DNA of 64,000 bases, taken from assembly GCF_004364245.1 (NCBI RefSeq), contig NZ_SOAV01000005.1, positions 248,001-312,000 on the forward strand, read 5' to 3'. The translations under genes were made by a program, and so were the position numbers. This DNA is from Streptomyces sp. BK208. Lineage in GTDB: Bacteria; Actinomycetota; Actinomycetes; Streptomycetales; Streptomycetaceae. How positions within the stretch are numbered: position 1 is the stretch's first letter; each line of letters starts with the position of its first letter. A model generated the notes under the pieces. That model ran no database searches, was not told where the DNA came from, and saw only the letters and a list, made by a program, of their open reading frames with translations. Below are positions 15,951-25,861 of the stretch, in pieces.

Positions 15951-18900
15951 ATGCCGGACCGCGGCGGAGGCCCCCCGACGGGGCCGCGGATCAGAGTGGG
16001 CCGCCCGTCCCGGCGTGTCCGAACCCTGCTGCTGACACTTGGTGTCCTCGCCGTGCTCGCCATGGCGTTCACCATGTTCGCGGGATTCTGGACGGACTGG
16101 CTCTGGTACCGGTCGGTCCACTACTCGTCGGTGTTCACGACGACCCTGTGGACCAAGATCGGGCTCTTCTTCGTCTTCGGCCTGCTGATGGCGCTCGCCG
16201 TCGGGTTCAACATCTGGTTGGCCCACCGCCTGCGCCCGCCGCTGAGCGCCATGTCGATGGAGCAGCAGAACCTCGACCGGTACCGGATGGGCATCGCCCC
16301 GTACAAGAAGTGGCTGCTGCTCGGCATCACCGCCCTGGTCGGCCTGATCGCCGGCGCCTCGGCGTCCGGTCAGTGGCGCACCTGGCTGATGTGGGTCAAC
16401 GGCGTGCCCTTCGGGCAGAAGGACCCCCAGTTCAAGCTGGACGTGTCCTTCTACGCCTTCGACCTGCCCTGGTACCGGTTCCTGCTCGGCTTCGGCTTCG
16501 CAGCCGTGATCATCTCCGTGATCGCCGCCGCCCTGACCCACTACCTGTACGGCGGGCTCCGCGTCACCAGTCCCGGCGCGCGTGCCACGGCCGCCGCCAC
16601 CGGGCACCTGTCGGTCCTCCTCGGCGTCTTCGTCGCCCTGAAGGCCGTCGCCTACTGGCTCGACCGGTACGGCCTCGCGGTGAAGTCCAGCGACTTCAAG
16701 GCGACCGACAACTGGACGGGCCTCAGGTACGTCGACGCCAACGCCTACCTGCCGGCCAAGACGATCCTGTTCTGCATCGCGGTCATCTGCGCCCTGCTGT
16801 TCTTCGCCACCCTGTGGCGGCGCACCTGGCAGCTGCCCGTGATCGGCTTCGGCCTGATGGTGCTCTCCGCGATCCTCATCGGCGGCCTGTACCCGGCCCT
16901 GGTCCAGAAGTTCCAGGTCCAGCCGAACGAGCAGGCCAAGGAGGCGCCGTACGTCGAGAAGAACCTCGCGGCCACGCGCGACGCGTACGGCATCGAGGGC
17001 ACCCAGGTCGCCGAGTACCCGGGCAAGAGCGAGACCAAGGACAAGACCAAGCTCCGTGACGACGCGGACGCCGCCGCGTCCGTCCGGATCATGGACCCCA
17101 ACATCATCTCGCCGACCTTCCAGCAGCTCCAGCAGATGCGGAACTACTACGCCTTCCCGACCAACCTGGACGTCGACCGCTATGCCAAGGACGGCAAGGA
17201 CCAGGACACGGTCATCGGTCTGCGCGAGCTGAACCTGGCGGGCATCCCGAAGAAGAACTGGATCAACAACCACTTCCGCTACACCCACGGCTACGGCGTG
17301 GTCGCGGCGAAGGGCACCCAGGTCGACTCCGAGGGGCGCCCGGTCTTCACCGAGTCCAACCTGCCGTCCGAGGGCGACCTCGGGACGTACGAGCAGCGGG
17401 TCTACTACGGCGAGAAGACCACCACCTACTCGATCGTCGGCGGTCCCCAGAAGGAGATCGACTACTCCGACGACACCGGGGAGAAGACGTTCAGCTACAA
17501 GGGCGACGGCGGCGTCGACCTGTCCAACCCGATCAACCGGGCGGCGTACGCGGCGGCGTTCAGCGAGCCGCAGATCCTGTACTCCGGCGCGATCGGCGAC
17601 GGTTCGCGCATCCTGTACAACCGCACGCCCAAGGAGCGCGTCGAGGCGGTCGCCCCCTGGCTGACCATCGACGGCGACGCCTACCCGGCGGTGGTGGACG
17701 GCCGCATCCAGTGGATCGTCGACGCCTACACGACGACGAACGGCTATCCGTACGCCTCGCGCACCACGCTCGGCGACACCACGGCCGACTCGCTGACGGC
17801 CAACAACAACTCGCGTGCGGTGGTGGCCCAGCAGAACCAGGTCAACTACATCCGCAACTCCGTGAAGGCGACCGTCGACGCGTACAGCGGTGACGTGAAG
17901 CTCTACCAGTGGGACACCCAGGACCCGATCCTCAAGACCTGGATGAAGGCGTTCCCCGGCACGGTGCAGGACAAGAGCGAGATCTCCAAGGAGCTGATGG
18001 CGCACCTGCGCTATCCGCAGGACCTCTTCAAGGTCCAGCGCGAGCTGCTCACGCGCTACCACGTGAAGGACGCCAACACGTTCCTCAGCGGCAGCGAGGT
18101 GTGGCAGGTGCCGGACGACCCGACCAACAAGTCGGGTGACGCGGTGCCGCCGTACTACCTGAGCATGAAGATGCCCGACCAGGACGCACAGGCGTTCTCG
18201 CTGACGACGACGTTCACACCCAACGGGCGTGACAACCTCAGCGCGTTCATGGCGGTCGACGCCGAGGCGGGCACCAGCGACTACGGCAAGATCAGAATTC
18301 TGAAGCTGCCGACGAGCACGACCGTCGACGGACCCAAACAGGTGCAGAGCCAGTTCAACTCCGAACAGGACATCGCCGAGTCCATCAGGCTGCTCAGAGG
18401 CGGCGACTCGGAGGTGGAGTACGGCAACCTGCTGACCGTGCCGCTGGACGGCGGACTGCTGTACGTCGAGCCCGTCTACGTCCGCGGTGGCGACCTCAAG
18501 TACCCCTTGCTGCGCAAGATCCTGGTGAGTTACGGGGGCAACACCGCCTTCGAGAACACGCTCGACGCGGCCCTCAACAAGGTCTTCGGAGCCCAGGCCG
18601 CCGAGAACGAGGAACCGCCGGCGGACGAGGGCGACGACACGACCCGGCCGCCGACCTCCACCAACCCCACGGTCCGGGAAGCGCTCAGTGATGCGCAGAA
18701 GGCCTTCGACGCCGGGCAGAAAGCCCTGGAACAGAAGGACCTCGCCGCGTACGCCGAAGCGCAGAAGGACCTCGAGGACGCGCTCCAGCGGGCCGAGGAC
18801 GCGCAGGCCAAGGCCGATCAGAGCGCCGACGGCAAGAACGGCGACGGCGAGAGCGGCGGTGACAAGGCCGGGGCCGACAAGGCCGGAAGCGACAAGGCCA

Positions 18901-18953
18901 GTGCGGACCCGACCCCCACGGGTGACGCCGGCGGGGGGTCGGACACCAGCTGA
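15951..18953 (+). CDS. UPF0182 (COG1615) large membrane protein
   Basis: 1000 residues from ATG 15951 ([17 protein letters not shown]); a TTG at 15939 with GAGG upstream is an alternative. Seven hydrophobic segments occupy roughly residues 20–330, starting with [21 protein letters not shown] large extracytoplasmic domain follows, with the family's conserved blocks ([42 protein letters not shown]). The last 130 residues are acidic and Ala/Lys-rich, likely a coiled coil with a repetitive GxDKA tail. The family is found across actinobacteria and cyanobacteria; its role is unknown. Confidence 0.93.
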   Translation: MPDRGGGPPTGPRIRVGRPSRRVRTLLLTLGVLAVLAMAFTMFAGFWTDWLWYRSVHYSSVFTTTLWTKIGLFFVFGLLMALAVGFNIWLAHRLRPPLSAMSMEQQNLDRYRMGIAPYKKWLLLGITALVGLIAGASASGQWRTWLMWVNGVPFGQKDPQFKLDVSFYAFDLPWYRFLLGFGFAAVIISVIAAALTHYLYGGLRVTSPGARATAAATGHLSVLLGVFVALKAVAYWLDRYGLAVKSSDFKATDNWTGLRYVDANAYLPAKTILFCIAVICALLFFATLWRRTWQLPVIGFGLMVLSAILIGGLYPALVQKFQVQPNEQAKEAPYVEKNLAATRDAYGIEGTQVAEYPGKSETKDKTKLRDDADAAASVRIMDPNIISPTFQQLQQMRNYYAFPTNLDVDRYAKDGKDQDTVIGLRELNLAGIPKKNWINNHFRYTHGYGVVAAKGTQVDSEGRPVFTESNLPSEGDLGTYEQRVYYGEKTTTYSIVGGPQKEIDYSDDTGEKTFSYKGDGGVDLSNPINRAAYAAAFSEPQILYSGAIGDGSRILYNRTPKERVEAVAPWLTIDGDAYPAVVDGRIQWIVDAYTTTNGYPYASRTTLGDTTADSLTANNNSRAVVAQQNQVNYIRNSVKATVDAYSGDVKLYQWDTQDPILKTWMKAFPGTVQDKSEISKELMAHLRYPQDLFKVQRELLTRYHVKDANTFLSGSEVWQVPDDPTNKSGDAVPPYYLSMKMPDQDAQAFSLTTTFTPNGRDNLSAFMAVDAEAGTSDYGKIRILKLPTSTTVDGPKQVQSQFNSEQDIAESIRLLRGGDSEVEYGNLLTVPLDGGLLYVEPVYVRGGDLKYPLLRKILVSYGGNTAFENTLDAALNKVFGAQAAENEEPPADEGDDTTRPPTSTNPTVREALSDAQKAFDAGQKALEQKDLAAYAEAQKDLEDALQRAEDAQAKADQSADGKNGDGESGGDKAGADKAGSDKASADPTPTGDAGGGSDTS

Positions 18954-19040
18954 CCGGCGCCCCGGAGCCGGACGTACGCGTCCGGCGTTCGAGCTGGTCA
19001 AAGCCCATCCCGCGCCGTGTTAGGGTTGTGAACACAACGG

Positions 19041-19114
19041 CGCGGGGTGGAGCAGCTCGGTAGCTCGCTGGGCTCATAACCCAGAGGTCGCAGGTTCAAA
19101 TCCTGTCCCCGCTA
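19041..19114 (+). tRNA. Initiator tRNA-Met (CAT anticodon), copy 1
   Basis: 74 bases fold as a full cloverleaf: acceptor CGCGGGG pairs with CCCCGC, D arm GAGC/GCTC, anticodon arm CTGGG-CTCATAA-CCCAG and T arm GCAGG-TTCAAAT-CCTGT. The unpaired first position (C1 opposite T72) and the three G:C pairs closing the anticodon loop mark it as the formyl-methionine initiator. CCA is not encoded. The sequence GTTGTGAACACAAC, a small palindrome, lies just upstream (19025–19038). Confidence 0.96.
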
Positions 19115-19143
19115 CTGAAGTCGTGAGCTGGTTGCGAACGACC

Positions 19144-19182
19144 ACGAAGGCCCGGATTCCCACAAGGAATCCGGGCCTTCGT
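19144..19182 (+). terminator. Terminator after initiator tRNA copy 1
   Basis: A perfect 17-bp stem (19144–19160 with 19166–19182, arm ACGAAGGCCCGGATTCC) with a CACAA loop lies 29 bases after the tRNA. Confidence 0.8.
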
Positions 19183-19345
19183 GATGTGCGAACGCATGTG
19201 CCGGTGAACACGACGGCCGCGCCGCCAGGGGGAGTTGGGCCGATCTGTGTTTGACTTGTCTCCCTGTGGGCATGTCGACAAAACGCTGAAGTGACCTCAC
19301 TGGCTGCGGTATACCGGATGTACCCAGGTTGCAGGTGGTGCGACG

Positions 19346-21181
19346 ATGGACGTTATGGGGGACATGGCAAATCTGTTCGGGACGGGGCGTTTTGCGCAGC
19401 CGTCCGGTCAGCCGCCCGGTCAGGAGGAGGCCACGGACGAGGCGCAGGAAGCCGCCGACGAGGCCGCCGAGGAAGTGCGTCTGCGGCTCGCCGTCGACTG
19501 CGGTGACGTCGAGGCGATGAGCGTGCTCGGCGCGCTGCTGCTGCGCCGCGGGGACTTCGACGGGGCCGAGTCGCACCTGCGCGCCGCCACCGCGGCCGGT
19601 GACCGGGCCGCCGCCAACAACCTGGGTGTCCTGCTGCATCAGCGGGGATACGCCGACGAGGCCGCGGGATGGTGGCGTGTCGCCGCAGTCGCCGGATCCG
19701 CCGCCGCCGCGCACGCGTTGGGCCGGCACTTCCGTGAACGCGGGGACGAGCCCGCCGCCGAGTACTGGCTGTGCCAGTCCGCGGAACAGGGCCACGTGCT
19801 GGGCGCCTACGCGCTCGCCGACCTGCTGGAGCACCGCGGCGACGACGCCGGGGCCGAGCGGTGGATGCGGGCCGCCGCCGAGCGCGGTCACCGGGAGGCC
19901 GCGTACCGGTTGGCGCGGACGCTGGACCGGCGGGCCGGGCGCCACGGCGGCGGTGACGACGAGGCGGACGCCGCGGCCGACGAGGCCGAGCAGTGGTACC
20001 GGCAGGCCGCCGCGCGCGGTCACCGGCGCGGCGCGCTGCACCTCGGGACGATCCTGGAGAAGCGGGGCGAGCTGAAGGAGGCCGGACGCTGGTACCTCAC
20101 GTCCGCCAAGGACGGTGAGGCCCGCGCCGCCTGCGCGCTGGGCTTCCTGCTGCGGGACGCCGGGGACACCGAGAGCGCCGCCGTGTGGTGGCTGCGCGCC
20201 GCCCAGGACGGCGACGGCAACGCCGCCAACGCCCTGGGCGCGCTGCACGCCGAGCGTGGCGAGACGCAGACCGCGGAGCGCTGGTACCGGGCCGCCATGG
20301 ACGCCGGTGACGACAACGGGGCGTACAACCTCGGGCTGCTCTGCGCCGAGCAGGGCCGCACCACGCAGGCCGAGCAGTGGTACCGGCGAGCCGCCTACGC
20401 GGGTCATCGGGAGGCCTCCAACGCGCTGGCCATCCTGCTGCTGCGCGCCGGGGACGAGACCGGCGCCGAGCCGTGGTTCTCCAAGGCGGCCGAGGCGGGC
20501 AGCGTCGACGCCGCCTTCAACCTCGGCATCCTGCACGCCGGCCGGGGCGAGGAGCGGTTGGCGCTGCGCTGGTACGAGCGGGCCGCCGCGGCCGGGCACA
20601 CCGAGGCGGCGCTGCAGGTCGGGATGGCCCGGTTGCGTGCCGGGGACGAGCGCGAGGCGGAGCGGTTCCTGCGGTGCGCGGCCGGAGGCGGCAGCGCGGA
20701 GGCCGCGTACCGGCTGGCGACGGTGCTGGACGCGCGCCGGCCGCCCCCGCCCGCGCACGAGCTGGGGGAACCGGCGCAGGAGAAGTCCGAGTGCGAGGAG
20801 TGGTACGAGCGGGCGGCCTCCCAGGGGCACCGGCGGGCCCAGGTGCGGGTCGGGATGCTCGCCGCGGCCCGGGGCGACGTGGTGGAGGCCGCGCGGTGGT
20901 ACCGCGAGGCGGCCGAGGCCGGGTCGCGGAACGGCGCGTTCAACCTGGGACTGCTGCTGGCCCGTGAGGGCAGCGAGCCGGAGGCCGTGGTGTGGTGGCG
21001 CCGGGCGGCGGATGCCGGCCACGGGCGGGCGGCGCTGCGGCTGGCCCTGGTGTGTGCGCGGCGGGGGGAGCTGGCGGAGGGGCAGCGCTGGGCGGACCTG
21101 GCGGTGTCGCTGGGGCCGGAGGAAGTCGGGGAGCGGGCGGCGCGGCTGCGGGACGCGCTGCGGCAGGAGCTGTCGGCGTAG
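19346..21181 (+). CDS. TPR / Sel1-like repeat protein
   Basis: 611 residues, ATG preceded by AGGTGG. After an acidic Glu/Ala N-terminus the protein is almost entirely helical repeats of about 36 residues. Each has a core like AAYRLARTL or GAYNLGLLC, then EAEQWYRRAAxAGH, giving about fourteen Sel1/TPR units. No catalytic domain, signal peptide or membrane segment is seen, so it is a protein-interaction scaffold. It lies alone between two inverted initiator tRNA genes. Coding GC is very high with simple repeats. Confidence 0.9.
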   Translation: MDVMGDMANLFGTGRFAQPSGQPPGQEEATDEAQEAADEAAEEVRLRLAVDCGDVEAMSVLGALLLRRGDFDGAESHLRAATAAGDRAAANNLGVLLHQRGYADEAAGWWRVAAVAGSAAAAHALGRHFRERGDEPAAEYWLCQSAEQGHVLGAYALADLLEHRGDDAGAERWMRAAAERGHREAAYRLARTLDRRAGRHGGGDDEADAAADEAEQWYRQAAARGHRRGALHLGTILEKRGELKEAGRWYLTSAKDGEARAACALGFLLRDAGDTESAAVWWLRAAQDGDGNAANALGALHAERGETQTAERWYRAAMDAGDDNGAYNLGLLCAEQGRTTQAEQWYRRAAYAGHREASNALAILLLRAGDETGAEPWFSKAAEAGSVDAAFNLGILHAGRGEERLALRWYERAAAAGHTEAALQVGMARLRAGDEREAERFLRCAAGGGSAEAAYRLATVLDARRPPPPAHELGEPAQEKSECEEWYERAASQGHRRAQVRVGMLAAARGDVVEAARWYREAAEAGSRNGAFNLGLLLAREGSEPEAVVWWRRAADAGHGRAALRLALVCARRGELAEGQRWADLAVSLGPEEVGERAARLRDALRQELSA

Positions 21182-21406
21182 CGCCGCGCCCAGCTCGGGT
21201 GCCCGTCGGAGGGGGCCGGGCCGGGCGGACCCGGCGGCTGGAGCGGACCCGGGGTGAGGAAGCCCGGGGGGGGCGGGGTGCGCAGCCCGGCGGCACGGGG
21301 TGCCGCTGCCGTACCATCCATGCCGCCCGGGGAACCGCTCGGGCCGATCAGGCTCTGGGGGAGGCGCGCTGCCCGCAGCTACGCGGTGCGCATGCTCGCG
21401 GGATGC

Positions 21407-21444
21407 ACCGAGGGCCGGAACCCTTTCGGATTCCGGCCCTCGGT
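21407..21444 (-). terminator. Terminator after initiator tRNA copy 2
   Basis: A perfect 14-bp stem (21407–21420 with 21431–21444, arm ACCGAGGGCCGGAA) with a 10-base loop lies just downstream of the minus-strand tRNA. It may also stop transcripts of the TPR gene. Confidence 0.72.
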
Positions 21445-21450
21445 CCTGAG

Positions 21451-21524
21451 TAGCGGGGACAGGATTTGAACCTGCGACCTCTGGGTTATGAGCCCAGCGA
21501 GCTACCGAGCTGCTCCACCCCGCG
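21451..21524 (-). tRNA. Initiator tRNA-Met (CAT anticodon), copy 2, inverted
   Basis: The reverse complement is base-for-base the same 74 nt as the tRNA at 19041–19114, including the C1/T72 mismatch and the GGG:CCC anticodon stem. The two copies face each other across 2.3 kb. Their downstream and upstream flanks are unrelated, so the identity is confined to the tRNA and its first few trailing bases. Confidence 0.96.
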
Positions 21525-21589
21525 TCGATGAAGGGAACACTACGTCAAGCGGAAGACGAGAAGCAAATCCGTGCTCACGAAGCCCGTGC

Positions 21590-22006
21590 TCACGCCGCCG
21601 CGCAGTTCGGGCAGGTGCCCCGGTACGTCACCTCGACCTCCGACACCGAGAAGCCGAAGCGCTCCGAGTCGGGGAGGTCGGCCAGCGGGTTGCCGGTCGG
21701 GTGGACGTCGCGGATCGCACCGCACTGGGCGCAGACCAGGTGGTGGTGCGGGCGGTGCGCGTTCGGGTCGTAGCGCTTGGCGCGCTTGTCCGTCGCGACC
21801 TCCAGCACCTCGCCGAGCGAGACCAGCTCGCCCAGGGTGTTGTAGACCGTCGCCCGGGAGATCTCGGGGAGCTTGTCCACGGCGCGCGAATGCACCTCGT
21901 CGGCCGTCAGGTGGACGTGTTCGCCGTCGAGGACCTCGGCCACCACACGCCGCTGTGCGGTCATGCGCCATCCGCGCCCGCGCAGCCGTTCCAGAAGGTC
22001 ACTCAT
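21590..22006 (-). CDS. catR: Fur-family repressor, CatR-like (peroxide/metal sensing)
   Basis: 138 residues. The N-terminal winged helix has [16 protein letters not shown] and the recognition helix [17 protein letters not shown]. The dimerisation domain has the metal residues HRPHHHLVC and two structural CxxC zinc motifs (CAQC and the C-terminal CPNC). The histidine in EHVHLTADE matches the oxidisable histidine position of PerR-type sensors. It is divergent from a catalase with an operator-like palindrome between them, as described for S. coelicolor CatR. PerR-like peroxide sensing is the expected mode. The symbol rests on context and recall. Confidence 0.85.
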   Translation of the reverse strand: MSDLLERLRGRGWRMTAQRRVVAEVLDGEHVHLTADEVHSRAVDKLPEISRATVYNTLGELVSLGEVLEVATDKRAKRYDPNAHRPHHHLVCAQCGAIRDVHPTGNPLADLPDSERFGFSVSEVEVTYRGTCPNCAAA

Positions 22007-22067
22007 GCCGACCAGCCTAACAGTAAGGGGGACCAGGTCCCGAACGAGTGTGACTTTGGAGTCCTGC

Positions 22068-22095
22068 TTGACTTAGACAATGTCTATTGTAGGAT
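22068..22095 (+). promoter_or_regulatory. Catalase promoter with Fur/PerR-type operator
   Basis: A -35 TTGACT (22068–22073) and a -10-like TAGGAT (22090–22095) frame the 13-base palindrome TAGACAATGTCTA (22074–22086). Repressor binding would block RNA polymerase. The sequence is AT-rich compared with its surroundings and lies 65 bases before the catalase start and 68 bases before the repressor start, so it may control both genes. Confidence 0.72.
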
Positions 22096-22159
22096 CTGTA
22101 ATGGTTTTAGCCAAGGAACAGATCGCTCAGGACTGCCAGGACCGGCACAGGAGGAGCTC

Positions 22160-23611
22160 GTGACCCAGGGACCGCTCACTACGGAGACAGGTGCTCCCGT
22201 AGCCGACAACCAGAACAGTGAGACCGCGGGCGTCGGCGGCCCCGTGCTCGTCCAGGACCAGCTCCTTCTGGAGAAGCTGGCCCACTTCAACCGTGAGCGC
22301 ATCCCGGAGCGCGTCGTGCACGCCCGCGGCGCCGGCGCCTACGGCACCTTCACGGTCACCGCCGACGTCACCCGCTACACGCGTGCGGCCTTCCTCTCCG
22401 AGGTCGGCAAGGAGACGGAGACCTTCCTCCGCTTCTCCACCGTGGCCGGCAACCTGGGCGCGGCGGACGCCGTCCGTGACCCGCGCGGCTTCTCGCTGAA
22501 GTTCTACACCGAGGAGGGCAACTACGACCTCGTCGGCAACAACACCCCGGTGTTCTTCATCAGGGACGCCATCAAGTTCCCCGACTTCATCCACACCCAG
22601 AAGCGCGACCCCTACACGGGTTCGACCGAGATGGAGAACGTCTGGGACTTCTGGAGCCTGTCGCCGGAGTCGACGCACCAGGTGACCTGGCTGTTCGGCG
22701 ACCGCGGCATTCCGGCGTCGTACCGCCACATGGACGGCTTCGGCTCGCACACCTACCAGTGGAACAACGAGGCCGGCGAAGCCTTCTGGGTCAAGTACCA
22801 CTTCAAGACCGACCAGGGCATCAGGAACCTCACCCAGGCCGAGGCCGACAGGCTCGCCGGCGCGGACCCCGACTCCCACCAGCGCGACCTGCGCGAGGCC
22901 ATCGAGCGCGGCGACTTCCCGTCCTGGACCGTCGGCGTGCAGATCATGCCCGTCGCGGAGGCGGCGACGTACCGCTTCAACCCGTTCGACCTGACCAAGG
23001 TGTGGCCGCACGCGGACTACCCGATCGTCTGGTTCGGCAAGCTGGAGCTCAACCGCAACCCGGAGAACGTCTTCGCCGAGGTCGAGCAGTCGATCTTCTC
23101 CCCGGCGCACTTCGTGCCCGGCATCGGGCCGTCCCCGGACAAGATGCTCCAGGGCCGCCTCTTCGCCTACGGCGACGCCCACCGCTACCGCGTCGGCATC
23201 AACGCCGACCAACTGCCGGTGAACCGCCCGCACGCCACGGTGGCGCGCACCAACTACCGTGACGGCCATCTCTACGACGGCCGCCACAAGGGCGCGAAGA
23301 ACTACGAGCCGAACAGCTTCGGCGGGCCCTTCCAGACGGACCGGGCCCTGTGGCAGCCGATCCCGGTCTCCGGCGTCACCGGGGAGACCGAGACGCCCTC
23401 CCATGCCGAGGACGACGACTTCGTCCAGGCGGGCAACCTCTACCGGCTGATGACGGACGAGGAGAAGGAGCGGCTGATCGGCAACCTGGCCGGCGCCCTC
23501 TCCGGCGTCCCGCGTGACGACATCGTCGAGCGCGCGGTCGGCAACTTCCGTCAGGCCGACGGTGACTTCGGCAAGCGACTGGAGGCCGCGGTCCAGGCCC
23601 TCCGCGGCTGA
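22160..23611 (+). CDS. catA: Monofunctional haem catalase
   Basis: 483 residues from GTG 22160 with AGGAGGA upstream. It disproportionates hydrogen peroxide to water and oxygen. Conserved features are the distal histidine in [12 protein letters not shown], the distal asparagine in [25 protein letters not shown] around the haem pocket, and the proximal haem-ligand tyrosine in [15 protein letters not shown]. Length is that of a small-subunit catalase. It is divergent from the Fur-type gene and carries a matching operator, so peroxide induction is likely. The symbol follows the described S. coelicolor catR–catA arrangement. Confidence 0.92.
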   Translation: MTQGPLTTETGAPVADNQNSETAGVGGPVLVQDQLLLEKLAHFNRERIPERVVHARGAGAYGTFTVTADVTRYTRAAFLSEVGKETETFLRFSTVAGNLGAADAVRDPRGFSLKFYTEEGNYDLVGNNTPVFFIRDAIKFPDFIHTQKRDPYTGSTEMENVWDFWSLSPESTHQVTWLFGDRGIPASYRHMDGFGSHTYQWNNEAGEAFWVKYHFKTDQGIRNLTQAEADRLAGADPDSHQRDLREAIERGDFPSWTVGVQIMPVAEAATYRFNPFDLTKVWPHADYPIVWFGKLELNRNPENVFAEVEQSIFSPAHFVPGIGPSPDKMLQGRLFAYGDAHRYRVGINADQLPVNRPHATVARTNYRDGHLYDGRHKGAKNYEPNSFGGPFQTDRALWQPIPVSGVTGETETPSHAEDDDFVQAGNLYRLMTDEEKERLIGNLAGALSGVPRDDIVERAVGNFRQADGDFGKRLEAAVQALRG

Positions 23612-23693
23612 CAGCCGGTACTGGACCGCTTGCCGTGGCGACGGGCCGGACCCCCGGGGACCGGGGGCCCGGCCCGTACGTCGTTCCGCTCCG

Positions 23694-24101
23694 TCAGGCG
23701 GTCACCACCGGCGCGTTGTGCGGGGCGCGCGCCGGTGCCCAGTGGCGGATGATGTCGCGCACCGAGACGATGCCGACGGGCTCGCCGCCGTCCAGGACGA
23801 TGAGGTGGCGGAAGCCGCCGTGCGCCATCGCGCCCGCCGCCTCCTCGACCGTCCAGGCCGGGGCGGCGAAGACGACGTCGGTGGTGGTGTGGCCGTGGGC
23901 GCGCTCGGTGTCCGGATCCTGGCCCCGGCCGACGGAGTTCAGGACGTCGCGCTCGGTGAGGATGCCGATGCCGTCGGCGTCGGGGTCGTACACCACGGCC
24001 GCGCCGACGCGACGGGCGGACATCAGCGCGGCGGCCTGGCGGAGCGTGTGGGCGGGACCGATGGTGAGGACGACCTTGCTCATGATTTCGTGGACGAGCA
24101 T
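23694..24101 (-). CDS. Two-CBS-domain protein
   Basis: 135 residues starting MLVHEIMSKVVLTIG, with AGGAGG upstream. It consists of two CBS domains only: residues 1–65 (TLRQAAALMSARRVGAAVV, ILTERDVL) and 75–125 (TVEEAAGAMAHGGFRHLIV, IVSVRDIIR). Such stand-alone pairs bind adenine nucleotides and act as energy-state sensors. No effector domain is attached, so the partner is unknown. It converges on the catalase gene and shares orientation with hisN. Confidence 0.88.
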   Translation of the reverse strand: MLVHEIMSKVVLTIGPAHTLRQAAALMSARRVGAAVVYDPDADGIGILTERDVLNSVGRGQDPDTERAHGHTTTDVVFAAPAWTVEEAAGAMAHGGFRHLIVLDGGEPVGIVSVRDIIRHWAPARAPHNAPVVTA

Positions 24102-24232
24102 GGGTGGAGCCACCTCCTGCCGGTGATCCATGAGTTAGTTCATGGATTCACAAGTTCACAAGTGGGGGACTCTCAGAGTGGCAGGTGAAGCAGGGGTCAA
24201 CAAGGGGGCGCGAAGGGCGAGTAGGCGGGCGC

Positions 24233-25033
24233 TCAGTAGCGCTGGTTGAGATACCCCAGCAGTTCGTCGTGGAGCCGGCCGTTCGACGCCGCCGCGTTGC
24301 CGCTGTGCGGGCCGGGGTGGCCGTCGAGCCCGGTGAAGGTGCCGCCGGCCTCCGTGACGATGATCGCGTTGGCCGCCATGTCCCAGAGGGAGAGCTCCGG
24401 TTCGGCGCAGATGTCCACCGAGCCCTCGGCGACCATCATGTACGGCCAGAAGTCGCCGTACGCGCGCGTGCGCCACACCTCGCGGGTCAGGTCGAGGAAG
24501 CCGTCCAGGCGGCCCTGCTCCTCCCAGCCGCTGAGCGAGGAGTACGCGAACGAGGCGTCGGAGAGCGTGGAGACCTGGGAGACGTGCAGCCGGGACGCGG
24601 AGGTCAGACTGCGGCCGGTGAACGCGCCGTGGTCCTGCACCGCCCACCAGCGGCGGCCGAGGGCCGGCGCCGAGACGAGGCCGACGACCGGCTGGTAACC
24701 GCCCTCCTGCGCCTCCGTCAGGGCGATGAGGGTCGCCCAGACCGGGACGCCGCGCACGTAGTTCTTGGTGCCGTCGATCGGGTCGACGACCCAGCGGCGG
24801 GGGCCCGTGCCCTGGGCGCCGAACTCCTCGCCGTGCACCGAGTCACGGGGGCGGGCGCGGGCGAGGTGGCCGCGGATGAGTTCCTCGGCGGCCTTGTCCG
24901 CCTCGCTCACCGGGGTCATGTCCGGCTTCGTCTCGACCTTCAGGTCGAGGGCCTTGAAGCGGTCCATCGTCGCGGCGTCGGCGGCGTCGGCGAGCACGTG
25001 GGCGAGGCGGAGGTCGTCGAGGTAATCGGCCAT
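24233..25033 (-). CDS. hisN: Histidinol-phosphate phosphatase, inositol-monophosphatase type
   Basis: 266 residues. The IMPase-fold metal site is clear: GEEFG, then the DPIDGTKNYVRGVPVWATL motif, and ELSLWDMAANAIIVTEAGG near the end. Actinobacterial HisN enzymes of this family dephosphorylate L-histidinol phosphate in histidine synthesis, and the gene at this position in S. coelicolor was identified as hisN. It lies apart from any other his gene. Inositol or other sugar phosphatase activity is the alternative. Confidence 0.88.
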   Translation of the reverse strand: MADYLDDLRLAHVLADAADAATMDRFKALDLKVETKPDMTPVSEADKAAEELIRGHLARARPRDSVHGEEFGAQGTGPRRWVVDPIDGTKNYVRGVPVWATLIALTEAQEGGYQPVVGLVSAPALGRRWWAVQDHGAFTGRSLTSASRLHVSQVSTLSDASFAYSSLSGWEEQGRLDGFLDLTREVWRTRAYGDFWPYMMVAEGSVDICAEPELSLWDMAANAIIVTEAGGTFTGLDGHPGPHSGNAAASNGRLHDELLGYLNQRY

Positions 25034-25141
25034 GCCGTCACGCTATCCGGCGCGGACGGGGCACGGCCACCAGGGTCTCGGCGGGCGTGGCGGGCCGGGG
25101 GGAACGCGGTCCGGGGAGCCCGTGCGGGGATGCGAGGACCC

Positions 25142-25168
25142 TTGACAGTGCCCCCATACCCGTCAAAT
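25142..25168 (+). promoter_or_regulatory. Possible promoter/operator of the TetR gene
   Basis: TTGACA (25142–25147) resembles a -35 and TCAAAT (25163–25168) a weak -10 at 15 bases spacing. The ends form a TTGAC/GTCAA inverted repeat (25142–25146, 25162–25166) that a TetR-type dimer could bind. It lies between hisN and the TetR gene, which are divergent. Confidence 0.35.
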
Positions 25169-25227
25169 CTGACAGCACGTCGCCCGGCACGTCCGGCGGC
25201 ACGTCGTTCGGCCCGAGGGAGGCGAGG

Positions 25228-25851
25228 GTGCCTGCAGCCCGGGAGTCCCTGCTCGACGCCGCCCGCACGGCGCTGGCCCGCCGGCCGTGGTCCGCCGTGC
25301 GGATGGTGGACGTGGCCGCCTCCGCCGGGGTGTCCCGGCAGACCCTCTACAACGAGTTCGGCAGCAAGGAGGGGCTCGCCCGCGCGCTGGTCCGGCGGGA
25401 GGCCGACGACTATCTCGCCGGCGTCGAACGCGCCCTGTCCGGGCCCAGCGACCCGGGCGAACGCCTCACCGCGACCGCCGAGTGGATGATGTCGGCGGCC
25501 CACGACAACGCCCTGGTCCGGGCCATGCTCACCGGTTGCTGGAGCGAGCGGCTGCCCGCACCGGCCCTGACGGCGGTGCGCTCCTCCTCCGCAGCCGCGC
25601 CGGCCCAGCGGCGGGCCGACGGCCCGCTGCCCTCGCCCGGCGACTTCGTGAGCCTCGTGCGCGACCGGGCCGTGGCCGTCCTGTACGGCGCCGGTCCGCT
25701 TCCGCCGCCGGACGCCGCCGAGCTGGCCCGCTCCTGCGAACTGGCGGTGCGGCTCGCCCTGTCCTGTGTGACGGCGCCGCCCGCCGAGGGCGGGGTGGCC
25801 GACCTCCTGCGCTCCGCCCTGCCGCGCCCGCCACGCCCGTCGACGGCATAG
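25228..25851 (+). CDS. TetR-family transcriptional regulator
   Basis: 207 residues from GTG 25228 with GAGGGAGGCGAGG upstream; the frame is open further 5' without a ribosome site. The N-terminal helix-turn-helix reads MVDVAASAGVSRQTLYNEFGSKEGLARALV. The C-terminal ligand domain is Ala/Pro-rich with no specific signature. It converges on an SMR efflux gene only 10 bases away, which suggests but does not show that it controls transport. Divergent from hisN. Confidence 0.88.
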   Translation: MPAARESLLDAARTALARRPWSAVRMVDVAASAGVSRQTLYNEFGSKEGLARALVRREADDYLAGVERALSGPSDPGERLTATAEWMMSAAHDNALVRAMLTGCWSERLPAPALTAVRSSSAAAPAQRRADGPLPSPGDFVSLVRDRAVAVLYGAGPLPPPDAAELARSCELAVRLALSCVTAPPAEGGVADLLRSALPRPPRPSTA

Positions 25852-25861
25852 CGGACGGGGC

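Noticed and set aside
15912..19001. A 1029-codon open frame on the minus strand opposite the UPF0182 gene
   Set aside because: It is a high-GC shadow frame with Arg/Gly/Val/Leu bias and no domain or start signal; the plus-strand frame has clear family motifs.
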